Counted from the stretch's first letter, positions 45,197 to 55,590 are shown. The stretch: DNA of 64,000 nucleotides from Enterobacter hormaechei subsp. xiangfangensis (GCF_001729785.1 NZ_CP017183.1:2232001-2296000); one strand, 5' to 3'. The notes: generated from the letters alone by a model not told the origin. Made by a program: numbers and translations.

Positions 45197-46071
45197 CAAC
45201 TGGGCGCAGGTGGCTGACGCTCGTTCAGCAGCGCGATAAATGCCTCCAGCTGGCGGGTCATCGCCCCGCGTCGCCACACCAGCCAGGTGGTGAGCCAGCG
45301 CCAGTTTTCCGCCAGCGGCCACGCCGCCACCTGATGATGCCCCGGCATGCTCTCCAGCATGGAGCGGGGCATCAGCGCAATGCCTGCCCCGGCAATCACA
45401 CAGGCGAGCATCCCGTGGTAGGACTCCATCTCATGGATCCTTCCCGGCGTTACGCGGTCGGCATGGAACCAGCTCTCCAGATGACGCCGGTAAGAACAGT
45501 TGGCGCGAAAGGCATACACGTCGCTGCCGCTCACCTGCGTGGCTTTTGACACTTCCGCGTGGCCCGCAGGGGTGACCAGCATCATCTCTTCCCGGTAAAC
45601 CGGCATCCCTTCCAGTTCCGGGTGCGAGAGCGGCCCGTCGACAAAGGCGGCGCTAAGCGTCCCTTCAAGCACGCCGTCAATCATCGTACCGGAAGGCCCG
45701 GTGGATAACGCAAACTGAATGCGCGGATAGCGCTGGTTAAACCGCGCCAGACTTTCCGGAATGCGTACGGCGGCGGTACTTTCCAGCGCGCCGAGCGAGA
45801 ATAATCCCTGCGGTTCATCCCCGGCGACGACCATTCGCGCTTCGTCGACCAGCGCCAGGATCTGTTTGCTGTAGCGCAAAAAATTGTGCCCGGCGGGGGA
45901 AAGCCGCAGGCGCTGATTCTCGCGAATAAACAGCTCCACGCCGAGATCCGCTTCTAGCTGTCGGATGCGGGTGGTGAGGTTTGAGGGCACCCGGTGTACC
46001 TTCTGCGCCGCCTGGGTAATGCTGCCGGTCAGTGCGACGGCGTTAAACATCTCAAGCTGAGTTAAGTCCAT
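45193..46071 (-). CDS. ptrR: LysR-family regulator PtrR (YneJ)
   Basis: A 292-residue LysR regulator. The winged helix ([23 protein letters not shown] at about residues 17-40) and position divergent from sad match E. coli PtrR (YneJ), which regulates sad and takes part in the putrescine and glutamate response. The 99-base intergenic region presumably holds its operator, though I cannot pick a single clear palindrome. Its stop overlaps the second PhzF gene by four bases. Confidence 0.88.
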   Translation of the reverse strand: MDLTQLEMFNAVALTGSITQAAQKVHRVPSNLTTRIRQLEADLGVELFIRENQRLRLSPAGHNFLRYSKQILALVDEARMVVAGDEPQGLFSLGALESTAAVRIPESLARFNQRYPRIQFALSTGPSGTMIDGVLEGTLSAAFVDGPLSHPELEGMPVYREEMMLVTPAGHAEVSKATQVSGSDVYAFRANCSYRRHLESWFHADRVTPGRIHEMESYHGMLACVIAGAGIALMPRSMLESMPGHHQVAAWPLAENWRWLTTWLVWRRGAMTRQLEAFIALLNERQPPAPSC

Positions 46072-46170
46072 ACCGTTCTCGATTCGTGAATAAGGTGGTG
46101 AGTATTATTCATTTTTAAGAAATAGCAGAGTAGGCCACAATCAATCAACTGTTATTACGTGGAGAACATC

Positions 46171-47553
46171 ATGACCTATTCATCTGCTACCCATGCCCAC
46201 TCTGTCAACCCGGCTACCGGCGAAACGCTGGCTGCTTACCCGTGGGCAACGTCCCGTGACGTTGAGCGTGCCATTGCACAGGCGGATACTGGTTTTCGTC
46301 AATGGCGACGCGAAAGCGTGGCGCACCGGGCGCAAAAACTTCGCGATCTGGGTGCGGCACTGCGTAGCCGTGCGGAAGAGATGGCGCAGACTATCTCCCG
46401 GGAGATGGGCAAGCCCATTGTGCAGGCGCGTGCGGAGGTGGCTAAGTCCGCCAGCCTTTGCGACTGGTACGCTGAACACGGCCCGTCGATGCTGCACCCG
46501 GAATCAACCCAGGTCGAAAATGCGGTGATTGAGTACCGTCCGCTGGGACCTATTCTTGCGGTGATGCCGTGGAACTTCCCGCTCTGGCAGGTGCTGCGCG
46601 GTGCGGTGCCGATCCTGCTGGCAGGGAACAGCTATCTGCTTAAACATGCGCCTAATGTGCTCGGCTCGGCGGAGCTGATCGGGAAGGTATTCGCGGATGC
46701 CGGTTTCCCGGAGGGGGTCTTTGGCTGGGTGAACGCGACGAATGACGGCGTCAGCCAGGCGATTAACGATCGGCGTATCGCGGCGGTGACCGTAACCGGC
46801 AGCGTTCGGGCTGGTGCGGCAATTGGCGCGCAGGCGGGCGCGGCGCTGAAGAAATGCGTGCTGGAGCTGGGCGGTTCCGATCCGTTTATCGTTCTGAACG
46901 ATGCGGATCTTGATCTGGCCGTCAACGCGGCGGTGGCCGGACGTTATCAGAATACCGGACAGGTTTGTGCGGCGGCAAAACGCTTTATTGTGGAAGCGGG
47001 CGTAGCGGACGCCTTTACCCAACGCTTTGTTGACGCGGTCAAGGCGCTGAAGATGGGCGCACCGGATGAGGAAGATAACTATATTGGCCCGATGGCGCGA
47101 TTTGATCTTCGCGATGAACTGCATCAGCAGGTGCAGGCTACGCTGGCGGAAGGGGCGACCCTGCTGCTCGGCGGAGAGAAGCTTGCCGGGAGCGGTAACT
47201 ATTATGCGCCAACCGTACTCGGCGGCGTCACCCGACAGATGACGGCCTTCCGTCAGGAGCTGTTTGGCCCGGTGGCCGCGATTACCGTCGCCAATGATGC
47301 GGCGCACGCGTTGCAGCTGGCTAACGACAGCGATTTTGGCTTATCGGCGACGGTCTTTACCGCTAACGATGCGCTGGCTGAAACCTTCTCTCGCGAGCTG
47401 GAGTGCGGCGGAGTCTTTATCAACGGCTATAGCGCAAGCGATGCGCGCGTTGCCTTTGGCGGAGTGAAGAAGAGCGGCTTCGGGCGAGAGCTATCTCATT
47501 TCGGTCTGCATGAGTTCTGTAATGTGCAGACGGTGTGGAAGGATCGCATCTAA
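46171..47553 (+). CDS. sad: Succinate-semialdehyde dehydrogenase
   Basis: A 460-residue aldehyde dehydrogenase matching E. coli Sad (YneI), which oxidises succinic semialdehyde to succinate at the end of putrescine and GABA degradation. Catalytic residues are Glu in LELGGSDPF and Cys in NTGQVCAAAKRF, with the NAD-binding TVTGSVRAGAAIG turn ahead. The ATG at 46171 is preferred because GGAG precedes it by the right distance; an ATG four codons earlier is possible. It is divergent from ptrR. Confidence 0.94.
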   Translation: MTYSSATHAHSVNPATGETLAAYPWATSRDVERAIAQADTGFRQWRRESVAHRAQKLRDLGAALRSRAEEMAQTISREMGKPIVQARAEVAKSASLCDWYAEHGPSMLHPESTQVENAVIEYRPLGPILAVMPWNFPLWQVLRGAVPILLAGNSYLLKHAPNVLGSAELIGKVFADAGFPEGVFGWVNATNDGVSQAINDRRIAAVTVTGSVRAGAAIGAQAGAALKKCVLELGGSDPFIVLNDADLDLAVNAAVAGRYQNTGQVCAAAKRFIVEAGVADAFTQRFVDAVKALKMGAPDEEDNYIGPMARFDLRDELHQQVQATLAEGATLLLGGEKLAGSGNYYAPTVLGGVTRQMTAFRQELFGPVAAITVANDAAHALQLANDSDFGLSATVFTANDALAETFSRELECGGVFINGYSASDARVAFGGVKKSGFGRELSHFGLHEFCNVQTVWKDRI

Positions 47554-47559
47554 TATTGT

Positions 47560-47590
47560 TGCCGGGTAAGGCCAGGCCGCTACCCGGCAG
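47560..47590. repeat. Single REP unit after sad
   Basis: TGCCGGGT and ACCCGGCA flank AAGGCCAGGCCGCT, a single REP palindrome in the gap between sad and the chemoreceptor gene. Confidence 0.75.
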
Positions 47591-47679
47591 TTCACGTTTC
47601 CTGTCATTTTTGCGTAATGGTTCTGTCATTTTCGTTTCGTAGACTCGCCGCGTCTAACGTATTGTTACAGAAGAAAATT

Positions 47680-49269
47680 ATGAACCTAACGCAAATTTTT
47701 AGTCGTCTTGCGCCGCGCTTTATTCCTCGTCAGTTTGGCCTGCTGACCGGCATCTTTTGTATTATTGGCCTTTTCTCCGCCCTGCAACTCTCTTCCTCCT
47801 TCCTGCTCACCGCCTCCCTGAATCAAGCCCAGCGTAACGAACAGCGCAATCAGCTGGCCTGGCAGCAACAGAGCAGGCTGGATCAGGCCCGTATTTCGCT
47901 GCTTGCGGCGAGCGATCTGCTCAACCGCTCCGGAGTGTACTTTATGCAGGATAAAGAGACCGGTTCGGAAGGGAGCTGGCATAGCCTGATGGACGAGGCG
48001 CAAAAATCCCTGGCGGCGTCTCAACAGGCATGGCAAGCATGGCTCGCGCTTAATCCTCCGCAGGACGAGGGGCTTGTTAACAGCTATCAGCTGTTCTTCG
48101 GTGCCATTAGCGAGCAGGCGGAAGGGCTGGTGAAAACCAACAGCATCGACCTCTTTTTTGCCGTACCCGCCCAGGCCTTTCAGACCGATTTTAATGACAA
48201 CTTTGCACGCTATCAGCAACGGAGTGAGAAGCAGGCGATACAGGGGCGTCAGTCGCTCATGGAACAACTCTCAGGCCTGCAACGGCTGTTCCTGTTTGCG
48301 CCGCTGGTGCTGCTGGCCATTGCCATAGCCGTCTGGTTTGGAATGGCGAAGTGGGTGATATCCCCGCTACGCCGTCTGATTATCCATATTAACCAGCTTG
48401 CGGCAGGGGATTTATCAGGCACGCCGCCTGACGTTGTGCGCTTTAACCGTGAAATCAGCCAGCTCTGCGGCAGTATTACCGCCATGCAGCTTGGGCTACA
48501 GCAGCTGGTGACTCAGGTCAGCGAGGCCACTACCGCCATGGTTGAAAATATTGGGTCACTTGCGCAGGGGAATCAGAAGCTTTATCAGCAGTCTACGCGA
48601 CAAGCCAAAGAGCTGGAGGAGGTGACCGCGCATATCGCCGATCTCGAAACCCACGTTGAGGGGAACACAGGTTATGCAAAACTCGCCCGCTCGCGCGCGG
48701 ATGAAGCCCGACAGGCTGCCGTAGGCGGGGAGCAAATGATGACGGCGGTGAATGGCTCGATGCAGACGATCGTCGACCGATCCTCAGAGATGCGCGGGAT
48801 CGTCGCGATGATCGACAGCGTGGCGTTTCAGACCAACATTCTCGCCCTCAATGCTGCCATTGAAGCCGCCCATGCAGGAGAGCAGGGGCGCGGATTTGCG
48901 GTGGTCGCCCGGGAAGTGGGGTTGCTGGCCAGAAAAAGCAGTCACTCTACGCAAACCATCCAGGCGCTGATTAACCACTCGCTTCAGGGCATTGAGGAAG
49001 GATCTCAGGTGGTAAACCGTCTGGAAGAGAATTTGCAACAGGTCACCGGGCTGGTGGCGAATCTGAGCAGCCTGCTGAATGATATTTCCTTGGCCACCCT
49101 GAATCAGGGGGATAGCATCCATCAGATGACCCGTCAGCTTCAGGCGCTGAATCAGGTATCACGTCAGACTGATGTGCTGGTTAGCGAAGCGTCAAATGCC
49201 TCTGAGCGCCTGCATCAACAGTCCGATCTTTTGTTGCAGGCCGTCTCGCGTTTTCGTCTCCCTGCCTGA
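47680..49269 (+). CDS. Methyl-accepting chemotaxis protein without CheR/CheB tether
   Basis: A 529-residue transmembrane chemoreceptor inserted between sad and glsB. It has a first membrane helix (about residues 20-44), a 150-residue periplasmic helical domain, a second helix (about 193-217), a HAMP region and a signalling hairpin ([20 protein letters not shown]). It ends FRLPA with no NWETF-type tail, so it is the low-abundance type needing help for methylation. At the tip the usual AARAG is AAHAG and EVRNLA-type sequence is EVGLLA, deviations at positions normally conserved. The start at 47680 follows AGAAGAAAATT. The ligand is unknown; no sigma-28 promoter is evident. Confidence 0.87.
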   Translation: MNLTQIFSRLAPRFIPRQFGLLTGIFCIIGLFSALQLSSSFLLTASLNQAQRNEQRNQLAWQQQSRLDQARISLLAASDLLNRSGVYFMQDKETGSEGSWHSLMDEAQKSLAASQQAWQAWLALNPPQDEGLVNSYQLFFGAISEQAEGLVKTNSIDLFFAVPAQAFQTDFNDNFARYQQRSEKQAIQGRQSLMEQLSGLQRLFLFAPLVLLAIAIAVWFGMAKWVISPLRRLIIHINQLAAGDLSGTPPDVVRFNREISQLCGSITAMQLGLQQLVTQVSEATTAMVENIGSLAQGNQKLYQQSTRQAKELEEVTAHIADLETHVEGNTGYAKLARSRADEARQAAVGGEQMMTAVNGSMQTIVDRSSEMRGIVAMIDSVAFQTNILALNAAIEAAHAGEQGRGFAVVAREVGLLARKSSHSTQTIQALINHSLQGIEEGSQVVNRLEENLQQVTGLVANLSSLLNDISLATLNQGDSIHQMTRQLQALNQVSRQTDVLVSEASNASERLHQQSDLLLQAVSRFRLPA

Positions 49270-49331
49270 CGTGACGTATAAGCCTCTGTTATACTCGCAG
49301 CCCGTTTTAGCCTGAGGGCAAGGAGCAAAGT

Positions 49332-50258
49332 GTGGCTGCGGTCATCCATAATGAGATGCTGGACGAGATTCTGGCGCAGGTTCGTCCGTTACTGGGGCAG
49401 GGTAAGGTTGCCGATTACATTCCCGCGCTGGCCTCGATCAGCGGTAATAAGCTCGGCATCGCCATTTGTACTGTCGACGGGCAGCGTTTTCAGGCGGGAG
49501 ACGCGCTGGAGCGATTTTCCATTCAGTCGATCTCAAAAGTGCTTAGCCTCGTTGCCGCCATGCGCCAGTATGACGAGCAGGAGATCTGGCAGCGGGTGGG
49601 CAAAGATCCGTCCGGTCAGCCGTTTAACTCCCTTCTTCAGCTGGAAATCGAACAGGGTAAGCCGCGTAACCCATTTATTAACGCCGGGGCGCTGGTGGTG
49701 TGCGATATGCTGCAAAGCCGGCTGAGCGCGCCGCGCCAGCGGATGCTCCAGATTGTGCGGCAGCTTTCCGGCGTGCAGGATATCGCCTACGATCCGGTGG
49801 TAGCGCGCTCTGAGTTTGAACACTCTGCACGTAACGCCGCCATCGCCTGGCTGATGAAGTCCTTCGGCAACTTTCATAATGACGTTGCCACGGTGCTGCA
49901 AAACTATTTTCATTACTGCGCGCTGAAGATGAACTGCGTTGAACTGGCGCAGACTTTTCTGTTTCTGGCGCATCAGGGCCATGCCCCTCATCTGGGCGAG
50001 GACGTTGTCTCCCCGATGCAGGCCCGGCAGATCAACGCCTTAATGGCAACCAGCGGAATGTATCAGAATGCCGGGGAGTTTGCCTGGCGCGTGGGGCTGC
50101 CGGCTAAATCCGGCGTTGGCGGTGGGGTCGTGGCGATTGTCCCCCACGAGATGGCGATTGCCGTCTGGAGCCCGGAACTGGACGAGACCGGAAATTCACT
50201 GGCGGGCGTAGCGGCGCTGGAACAGCTGACCAAACGTCTTGGACGGTCCGTATACTGA
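49332..50258 (+). CDS. glsB: Glutaminase GlsB
   Basis: A 308-residue serine-dependent glutaminase that deaminates glutamine to glutamate. The family motif [11 protein letters not shown] holds the nucleophile Ser and general-base Lys (about residues 66-69), and [11 protein letters not shown] and the [25 protein letters not shown] region are conserved as in E. coli GlsB (YneH). Translation starts at GTG 49332 behind AAGGAGC. The stop overlaps the yneG start (TGATG), so the genes are coupled. Confidence 0.94.
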   Translation: MAAVIHNEMLDEILAQVRPLLGQGKVADYIPALASISGNKLGIAICTVDGQRFQAGDALERFSIQSISKVLSLVAAMRQYDEQEIWQRVGKDPSGQPFNSLLQLEIEQGKPRNPFINAGALVVCDMLQSRLSAPRQRMLQIVRQLSGVQDIAYDPVVARSEFEHSARNAAIAWLMKSFGNFHNDVATVLQNYFHYCALKMNCVELAQTFLFLAHQGHAPHLGEDVVSPMQARQINALMATSGMYQNAGEFAWRVGLPAKSGVGGGVVAIVPHEMAIAVWSPELDETGNSLAGVAALEQLTKRLGRSVY

Positions 50259-50620
50259 TGTCCACGTTAGATCCTCTGTTCGCGCGCCTGGCTCGCTCCA
50301 CGTTTCGTTCACGATTTCATTTAGGGACGAAAGAGCGGCAATACTGCTGGGATAAGGGCGCAGAGACTATCGATAAGCATGCCGCCGATTTTGTCGCCGC
50401 GCGGCTGGCGCCTGCACACCCGGTGAATGACGGTAAGCAGACGCCGATGCGCGGCCATCCGGTTTTTATCGCCCAGCATGCCACGGCAACCTGCTGTCGG
50501 GGCTGTCTGGCTAAGTGGCACGCTATTCCGCAGGGCGTGCCGCTGAGTGCGCAGCAACAACAGTATATCGTCAACGTAATCCATCATTGGCTGGTCATAG
50601 AGGTAAATCGTGCCTCCTGA
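50258..50620 (+). CDS. yneG: DUF4186 protein YneG
   Basis: A 120-residue protein of unknown function, collinear with E. coli YneG. The cluster CCRGCLAKWH plus nearby histidines (GHPVFIAQHATATCC and VIHHW) looks like a metal site. It is translationally coupled to glsB and follows the E. coli gene order glsB-yneG, which hints at a role linked to glutaminase. Confidence 0.9.
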   Translation: MSTLDPLFARLARSTFRSRFHLGTKERQYCWDKGAETIDKHAADFVAARLAPAHPVNDGKQTPMRGHPVFIAQHATATCCRGCLAKWHAIPQGVPLSAQQQQYIVNVIHHWLVIEVNRAS

Positions 50621-50678
50621 ACTGACAATGTCTCTGTTTAAGCTACGCTTTTACTAATGCTCAGCGTCAGGAGACGTT

Positions 50679-51644
50679 ATGAAGGCACCTCAAATTCCCG
50701 TTAATGAAGCGGAGCGCATGAATGCGCTGCGCGAATCCGGTCTGCTTGAGATCGACAATTATCCCGCGTTTGATCGTCTTACGCGGCTGGCAACACGCTT
50801 TTTCAGGGTGCCGCTGGCGATGATTACGCTGGTGGATGACCACGCCGCGATCGTGAAATCTGCTGACGGCCGGGCACTCGCCAGCCAGCCTCGCGACCTC
50901 TCGTTTTGCGGTCATACGATCCTGGGTGACGCGCCGCTGGTGGTGAGTGACACGCTCCTGGACGAACGCTTCGCGGATAATCCGCAGGTGGCGGGAGGTC
51001 CGGGCGTGCGCTTTTATGCCGGTTTCCCGCTGCGTTTACGCGACGGGGCGTGCGTAGGATCGTTGTGTCTCATTGATTACGCGCCGCGGGAGTTTACCGC
51101 GGCGGATGCCGCCGTACTGGCCGATCTCAGCGCGCTGGCGGAGGATGAATTTGCAGCCGTTAGCGCCGCCACGACCGATGAACTCACGGGATTGTTTAAC
51201 CGTCGCGGGTTTAACCAGTTTGCGCAGTTTGCACTGTCGGTTTCGCAGCGTCGGGCAGAACCGTTAACCCTTGGCTGGCTGGATCTGGACCATTTCAAAA
51301 CCATTAACGATCGCTTCGGACATCAGGAGGGTGACAAAGCTCTGAAAGCGATGGCCGCCCTGATGCGTTCCTCGTTCCGCGAGGCCGATCTGCTGGTACG
51401 TTTCGGGGGAGATGAGTTCGCGGTGCTGTTTGCGGATACCGATGAGCCTGGCGCCTGGATCGCCATGCAGTATCTCGTCGAACAAACGGAAAAGTATAAC
51501 GCGCGTCAGCTGCATCCCTGGTCGTTACAGTTCTCCTGGGGGCTGAGCGAGTTCGATCACCACCGCAACGATATTCAGGCATGGTTAAAACACGCGGATG
51601 CGCAAATGTACGCCATGAAGCGGCAACACCACGGCGAAAAATGA
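50679..51644 (+). CDS. GAF-GGDEF diguanylate cyclase
   Basis: A 321-residue cytoplasmic protein with an N-terminal GAF domain (about residues 20-150) and a C-terminal GGDEF domain. The active motif GGDEF is intact at residues 243-247, and an inhibitory I-site RxxD (READ) lies exactly five residues before it, so it should make cyclic di-GMP with product inhibition. E. coli has yneF at this position, a membrane-anchored cyclase with no GAF domain; this protein is more like E. coli YeaP/DgcP. The start follows CAGGAGACGTT. Confidence 0.9.
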   Translation: MKAPQIPVNEAERMNALRESGLLEIDNYPAFDRLTRLATRFFRVPLAMITLVDDHAAIVKSADGRALASQPRDLSFCGHTILGDAPLVVSDTLLDERFADNPQVAGGPGVRFYAGFPLRLRDGACVGSLCLIDYAPREFTAADAAVLADLSALAEDEFAAVSAATTDELTGLFNRRGFNQFAQFALSVSQRRAEPLTLGWLDLDHFKTINDRFGHQEGDKALKAMAALMRSSFREADLLVRFGGDEFAVLFADTDEPGAWIAMQYLVEQTEKYNARQLHPWSLQFSWGLSEFDHHRNDIQAWLKHADAQMYAMKRQHHGEK

Positions 51645-51665
51645 CATAACGAAATCCTATGTCAT
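51641..51665. repeat. Inverted repeat overlapping the cyclase stop codon
   Basis: ATGACATA (51641-51648) and TATGTCAT (51658-51665) are perfect 8-bp arms with a nine-base centre. There is no T-run, so it may be a weak terminator or an operator for the acetyltransferase gene that follows. Confidence 0.45.
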
Positions 51666-51726
51666 CGCTTATTGCGTTACAAAAATGTTAATAGCAAAGT
51701 GGAGAGATTCAACCTAAGGACGCGCA

Positions 51727-52254
51727 ATGAACTCTCCCATGCTGATTAAACCTCTCTCCCGACAGGACATCCTCACCCACATTGATGCCCTGAACGATAT
51801 TCTCGTCAACTGTGTCAACGGCGGCGCCTCCGTCAGCTTTATGCTGCCTTTTTCTGCCGCGAAAGCCCAAACCTTCTGGCTCGGCGTCGCAGACAGCGTC
51901 GGGCGCGACGAGCGTACCGTCCTGGGCTGTTTTGATGCGGAGCAGGGGCTGGTTGGCACGGTCCAGCTGATTACCGATCAGCCTGAAAACCAGCCGCACC
52001 GTGCTGATGTCGCGAAACTGCTGGTTCATGAGAAAGCGCGCCGTAAAGGGGCGGCAATGGCGCTGATGGAATCCCTGGAGGCGGTTGCGCGTGAAAAAGC
52101 GCTTACGGTGCTGGTGCTTGATACCTCAACCGGCAGCGGCGCGGAGACGTTTTATCAGAGAGCGGGCTGGCAAAAGGCGGGGGAGATCCCACGCTACGCC
52201 CTGATGCCGAACGGGGACATGACGGCGACCTCGATGTTCTATAAATTTCTTTGA
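51727..52254 (+). CDS. GNAT-family N-acetyltransferase
   Basis: A 175-residue GNAT protein. The acetyl-CoA loop is in VHEKARRKGAAMALMESLE (about residues 100-118, an R-R-K-G-A variant of the usual R/Q-x-x-G-x-A), and the closing fold segment is AETFYQRAGWQKAGEIPRYALMP. The substrate cannot be inferred; family members of this size acetylate antibiotics, amines or protein N-termini. It lies between the cyclase and uxaB. The ATG follows CCTAAGGACGCGCA. Confidence 0.85.
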   Translation: MNSPMLIKPLSRQDILTHIDALNDILVNCVNGGASVSFMLPFSAAKAQTFWLGVADSVGRDERTVLGCFDAEQGLVGTVQLITDQPENQPHRADVAKLLVHEKARRKGAAMALMESLEAVAREKALTVLVLDTSTGSGAETFYQRAGWQKAGEIPRYALMPNGDMTATSMFYKFL

Positions 52255-52311
52255 TATTTTTCACCATCGCGTCCTGAGTTGATCCAGACAGGGGTTCTGG
52301 TCCTGAAGTTT

Positions 52312-52338
52312 TGATAAGTTATCACACCAATCTTATCA
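52312..52338. promoter_or_regulatory. Inverted repeat upstream of uxaB, possible ExuR/UxuR-type region
   Basis: TGATAAG (52312-52318) and CTTATCA (52332-52338) flank a 13-base centre; within it, ATTGGT (complement of 52326-52331) is a half-site of the ExuR/UxuR consensus. The site sits 33 bases before the uxaB start. Which protein binds is unproven. Confidence 0.4.
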
Positions 52339-52370
52339 GGCTGTATGACTAATCATAAAGGACCTCCATT

Positions 52371-53822
52371 GTGAACACTCTCAACCGTCGTGATTTTCCC
52401 GGTGCGTGCTACCCTGAACGTATCATCCAGTTTGGCGAAGGTAACTTCCTGCGCGCGTTCGTTGACTGGCAAATCGACCTCTTAAACGAGCATACCGATC
52501 TCAATGCCGGTGTGGTGATTGTGCGGCCGATCCAGAGCGATTTTCCGCCGTCGCTGAGCACCCAGGATGGTCTGTATACCACAATTATTCGTGGTCTGAA
52601 TGAGCAGGGAGAAGCGGTAAGCGATGCGCGTCTTATTCGTTCCGTAAATCGTGAAATCAGCGTCTACAGCCAGTACGATGAATTTCTGGCGCTCGCCCAT
52701 AACCCGGACATGCGGTTTGTCTTCTCCAATACCACGGAGGCGGGCATCAGCTATCATGCGGGGGATAAGTTTGACGATGCGCCTGCTGCCAGCTATCCGG
52801 CCAAACTGACGCGTCTGCTGTTCGAACGCTTTACCTACTTTAACGGGGCTGCGGATAAAGGCTGGATCATTATTCCTTGTGAGCTTATCGACTACAACGG
52901 CGATGCCCTGCGTGAACTGGTGCTACGTTATGCACAGGAGTGGGCACTGCCGGCGGCATTCATTGCGTGGCTGAATGATGCTAACACTTTCTGTTCGACG
53001 CTGGTTGACCGCATTGTTACCGGCTATCCGCGTGATGAGGTGGCAGAGCTGGAAGCCGGGCTGGGCTATCACGACAGCTTCCTCGACACGGCGGAACATT
53101 TCTATCTGTTTGTTATTCAGGGGCCGAAATCACTTGCAGCTGAACTGCGCCTGGATAAATACCCACTCAACGTCCTGATTGTTGACGATATCAAACCGTA
53201 TAAAGAGCGTAAGGTGGCGATCCTCAACGGCGCGCACACGGCGCTGGTTCCGGTCGCTTTTCAGGCCGGCCTGGATACGGTTGGGGAAGCCATGAACGAC
53301 GCGGAAATTTGCGCGTTCGTAGAGAGAGCTATTTATGAGGAGATTATTCCGGTCCTGGATCTGCCGCGCGACGAGCTGCACTCCTTCGCCAGTGCCGTAA
53401 CGGGGCGTTTCCGTAATCCGTACATTAAGCATCAGCTGCTGTCGATTGCACTGAACGGGATGACCAAGTACCGCACCCGCATTCTGCCGCAACTGCTGGC
53501 AGGGCAGAAGGTGACCGGCAAACTGCCAGCACGTCTGACCTTTGCTCTGGCGGCGCTGATTGCATTTTACCGTGCCGAGCGCAACGGTGAGCGCTATCCG
53601 GTGCAGGACGATGCGCACTGGCTTGAACGTTACCAGCAGCTGTGGACGCAACATCACGACAAACAGGTCACTACCCGTGAACTGGTATCGTCGGTGTTAA
53701 GCGTGAGCGAGCACTGGGAACAGGATCTCACTCTGGTGAACGGACTGGTAGAACAGGTTGCGCTGGATCTGGATGCAATTTTAAGCAAAGGCATGCGCGA
53801 TGCGGTAAAACCGCTCTGCTAA
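52371..53822 (+). CDS. uxaB: Tagaturonate reductase
   Basis: A 483-residue NAD-dependent reductase that interconverts D-tagaturonate and D-altronate in galacturonate catabolism. It is collinear with E. coli UxaB and of the same length; the N-terminal nucleotide-binding segment [19 protein letters not shown] and the catalytic Lys region [19 protein letters not shown] are conserved. Translation starts at GTG 52371 after AAAGGACC. The GH28 gene at the window's right end could supply galacturonate. A strong terminator follows. Confidence 0.95.
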   Translation: MNTLNRRDFPGACYPERIIQFGEGNFLRAFVDWQIDLLNEHTDLNAGVVIVRPIQSDFPPSLSTQDGLYTTIIRGLNEQGEAVSDARLIRSVNREISVYSQYDEFLALAHNPDMRFVFSNTTEAGISYHAGDKFDDAPAASYPAKLTRLLFERFTYFNGAADKGWIIIPCELIDYNGDALRELVLRYAQEWALPAAFIAWLNDANTFCSTLVDRIVTGYPRDEVAELEAGLGYHDSFLDTAEHFYLFVIQGPKSLAAELRLDKYPLNVLIVDDIKPYKERKVAILNGAHTALVPVAFQAGLDTVGEAMNDAEICAFVERAIYEEIIPVLDLPRDELHSFASAVTGRFRNPYIKHQLLSIALNGMTKYRTRILPQLLAGQKVTGKLPARLTFALAALIAFYRAERNGERYPVQDDAHWLERYQQLWTQHHDKQVTTRELVSSVLSVSEHWEQDLTLVNGLVEQVALDLDAILSKGMRDAVKPLC

Positions 53823-53830
53823 TCATAATG

Positions 53831-53852
53831 CCCGGCGTTGGCCGGGTTTTTT
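53831..53852 (+). terminator. Intrinsic terminator after uxaB
   Basis: CCCGGC (53831-53836) and GCCGGG (53841-53846) form a stem with a four-base loop, followed by six T residues. Confidence 0.85.
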
Positions 53853-54023
53853 AAAGACCTTATTTAGTTACAACATACTATCCGTTCTTTTTTTAGAAAG
53901 CACTTGCGGCACCGTGCGGTTCAGGCTTAACAGGTCAGAAAATGCAATGAGCTATTAACATGCTTGCAACCGTGAGGGGGATCACGTTTAATAGCCGCGC
54001 TCTTTACTTTTCTGAAGCTGATT

Positions 54024-54938
54024 ATGATTGTTCGTCCTCAACAGCACTGGCTGCAACTGATTTTTGTCTGGCATGGTTCGGTACTTCCCAAAATTTATAC
54101 CCGACTGCTGCTTAACTTCCTGCTTTCCATCGCCGTGATTGTCATGCTGCCGTGGTACACCTCGCTGGGTATCCGGTTTACCGTCGCGCCGTTCAGCATT
54201 CTGGGTGTGGCTATCGCCATCTTCCTGGGGTTTCGCAATAACGCCTGTTATTCGCGCTACGTTGAGGCGCGTCTGCTTTGGGGGCAGTTGATGATAGCGG
54301 CGCGCTCGCTGTTTCGCGAGGTAAAAAACACCTTGCCGGATGATAAACATCTTGGAGAGTTTGTCCGCCTGCAAATCGCGTTTGCTAACTGTCTGCGAAT
54401 GACTCTACGCAGAGAAACCAATGCCGATCAGCTGTCCCGCTATCTGGCTCCAGACGATTTACGTAAAGTGATGGACGCCAACTCGCCGGCGAACCGTATC
54501 CTGCTGATCATGGGGGAGTGGCTGGCCGTGCGGCGGCGTAGCGGGCACCTTTCAGACATTCTGTTTCACAGCCTCAACAACCGCCTGAATGATATGTCCA
54601 TCGTGCTGGCTGGCTGTGAGCGTATCGCCAATACGCCAGTCCCGTTTGCCTATACGCTGATCCTGCACCGGACGGTGTATCTGTTCTGCATCATGCTGCC
54701 GTTTGCGCTGGTCGTTGACCTGCATTACATGACGCCCTTTGTCTCTGCACTGATTTCCTACACCTTTATCTCGCTGGACACGCTGGCGGAAGAGCTGGAA
54801 GATCCGTTTGGGACGGAAGATAACGATCTGCCGCTGGACGCCATCTGCAACATGATGGAGCGCGATCTGTTGCAGATGAACGATGAAGAGAACATACCTG
54901 AAAGACTGATGCCGGATAAGCATTATCAGCTGACCTGA
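54024..54938 (+). CDS. yneE: Bestrophin-family channel YneE
   Basis: A 304-residue inner-membrane protein of the bestrophin anion-channel family, collinear with E. coli YneE. About four hydrophobic segments are visible; the conserved GFRNNACYSRYVEARLLWGQL region is a family landmark. Klebsiella bestrophin was crystallised as a pentameric sodium-permeable channel, but the physiological role is unknown. Gene order uxaB-yneE matches E. coli. The 3' end overlaps the convergent acetyltransferase by 13 bases. Confidence 0.92.
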   Translation: MIVRPQQHWLQLIFVWHGSVLPKIYTRLLLNFLLSIAVIVMLPWYTSLGIRFTVAPFSILGVAIAIFLGFRNNACYSRYVEARLLWGQLMIAARSLFREVKNTLPDDKHLGEFVRLQIAFANCLRMTLRRETNADQLSRYLAPDDLRKVMDANSPANRILLIMGEWLAVRRRSGHLSDILFHSLNNRLNDMSIVLAGCERIANTPVPFAYTLILHRTVYLFCIMLPFALVVDLHYMTPFVSALISYTFISLDTLAEELEDPFGTEDNDLPLDAICNMMERDLLQMNDEENIPERLMPDKHYQLT

Positions 54939-55474
54939 CGGGCATTCCACTCGTCGCGGGTGATTTCCCACAGCTCCGAATCCAGCAGACCGCTGACATA
55001 GGCTTTCTTCTCCGTCCTGATGAGCCGCATGCCGCTGCTGTCTGAAATACATCGGGAGCGGCTGTTTGCAGCCGCTTTCGGCGCGCGCAACACCGGTTTA
55101 TTGAGCGTATTGAACCAGTAATCCGTGGCCGCAATACTCGCCTCGCGCATATATCCCTGGCCCTGAAATTCCGGCGCGAGCCAGAAGCCCCGATTGTTGT
55201 CCTCCACGTCATACAGGCAAATCAACCCCATCAGTTCGTCAGGCGCTTCGCGACGGCGAATCGTCCAGAACCACGCAATCCCTTTGGCCATATCGGGCAG
55301 TGCAACGTTGTTGACATAATTTTCTGCACCGTTTTCCGGGTAGGGCCAGGGGACTGAAGCCACCATATAGCGGACAATCTCCCAGCGCGGATAGTGTTGC
55401 TGGATCTGGACGGCATCTTCTGCAATCAGGGGGCGTAATATCAGGCGCTCGGTGGTAAGCGTGGGTATGGTCAT
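54926..55474 (-). CDS. GNAT acetyltransferase, RimJ/RimL type
   Basis: A 182-residue GNAT protein of the RimJ/RimL-like group, opening TTERLILRPLIAEDA. The acetyl-CoA loop is in APEFQGQGYMREAS (about residues 98-111). The ATG at 55474 follows GGAGATCAGCGG. The last 40 residues (from RAPKAAANSRSRCISDSSG) fit the family less well than the rest but stay in frame. Substrate is unknown. Confidence 0.85.
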   Translation of the reverse strand: MTIPTLTTERLILRPLIAEDAVQIQQHYPRWEIVRYMVASVPWPYPENGAENYVNNVALPDMAKGIAWFWTIRRREAPDELMGLICLYDVEDNNRGFWLAPEFQGQGYMREASIAATDYWFNTLNKPVLRAPKAAANSRSRCISDSSGMRLIRTEKKAYVSGLLDSELWEITRDEWNARQVS

Positions 55475-55590
55475 CCGCTGATCTCCATAATTAAGCGTTA
55501 TGCTTTTGTTTGGGTTCTGGTATTTTCATCAATATCACATTCTATTTGGTCGTGCTTTTGTTATTCAGGTTTATCCATAAAAGGGGTTAT

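Noticed and set aside
47591..47679. Search for a sigma-28 promoter before the second chemoreceptor
   Set aside because: No GCCGATAA-like -10 element was found in the gap.
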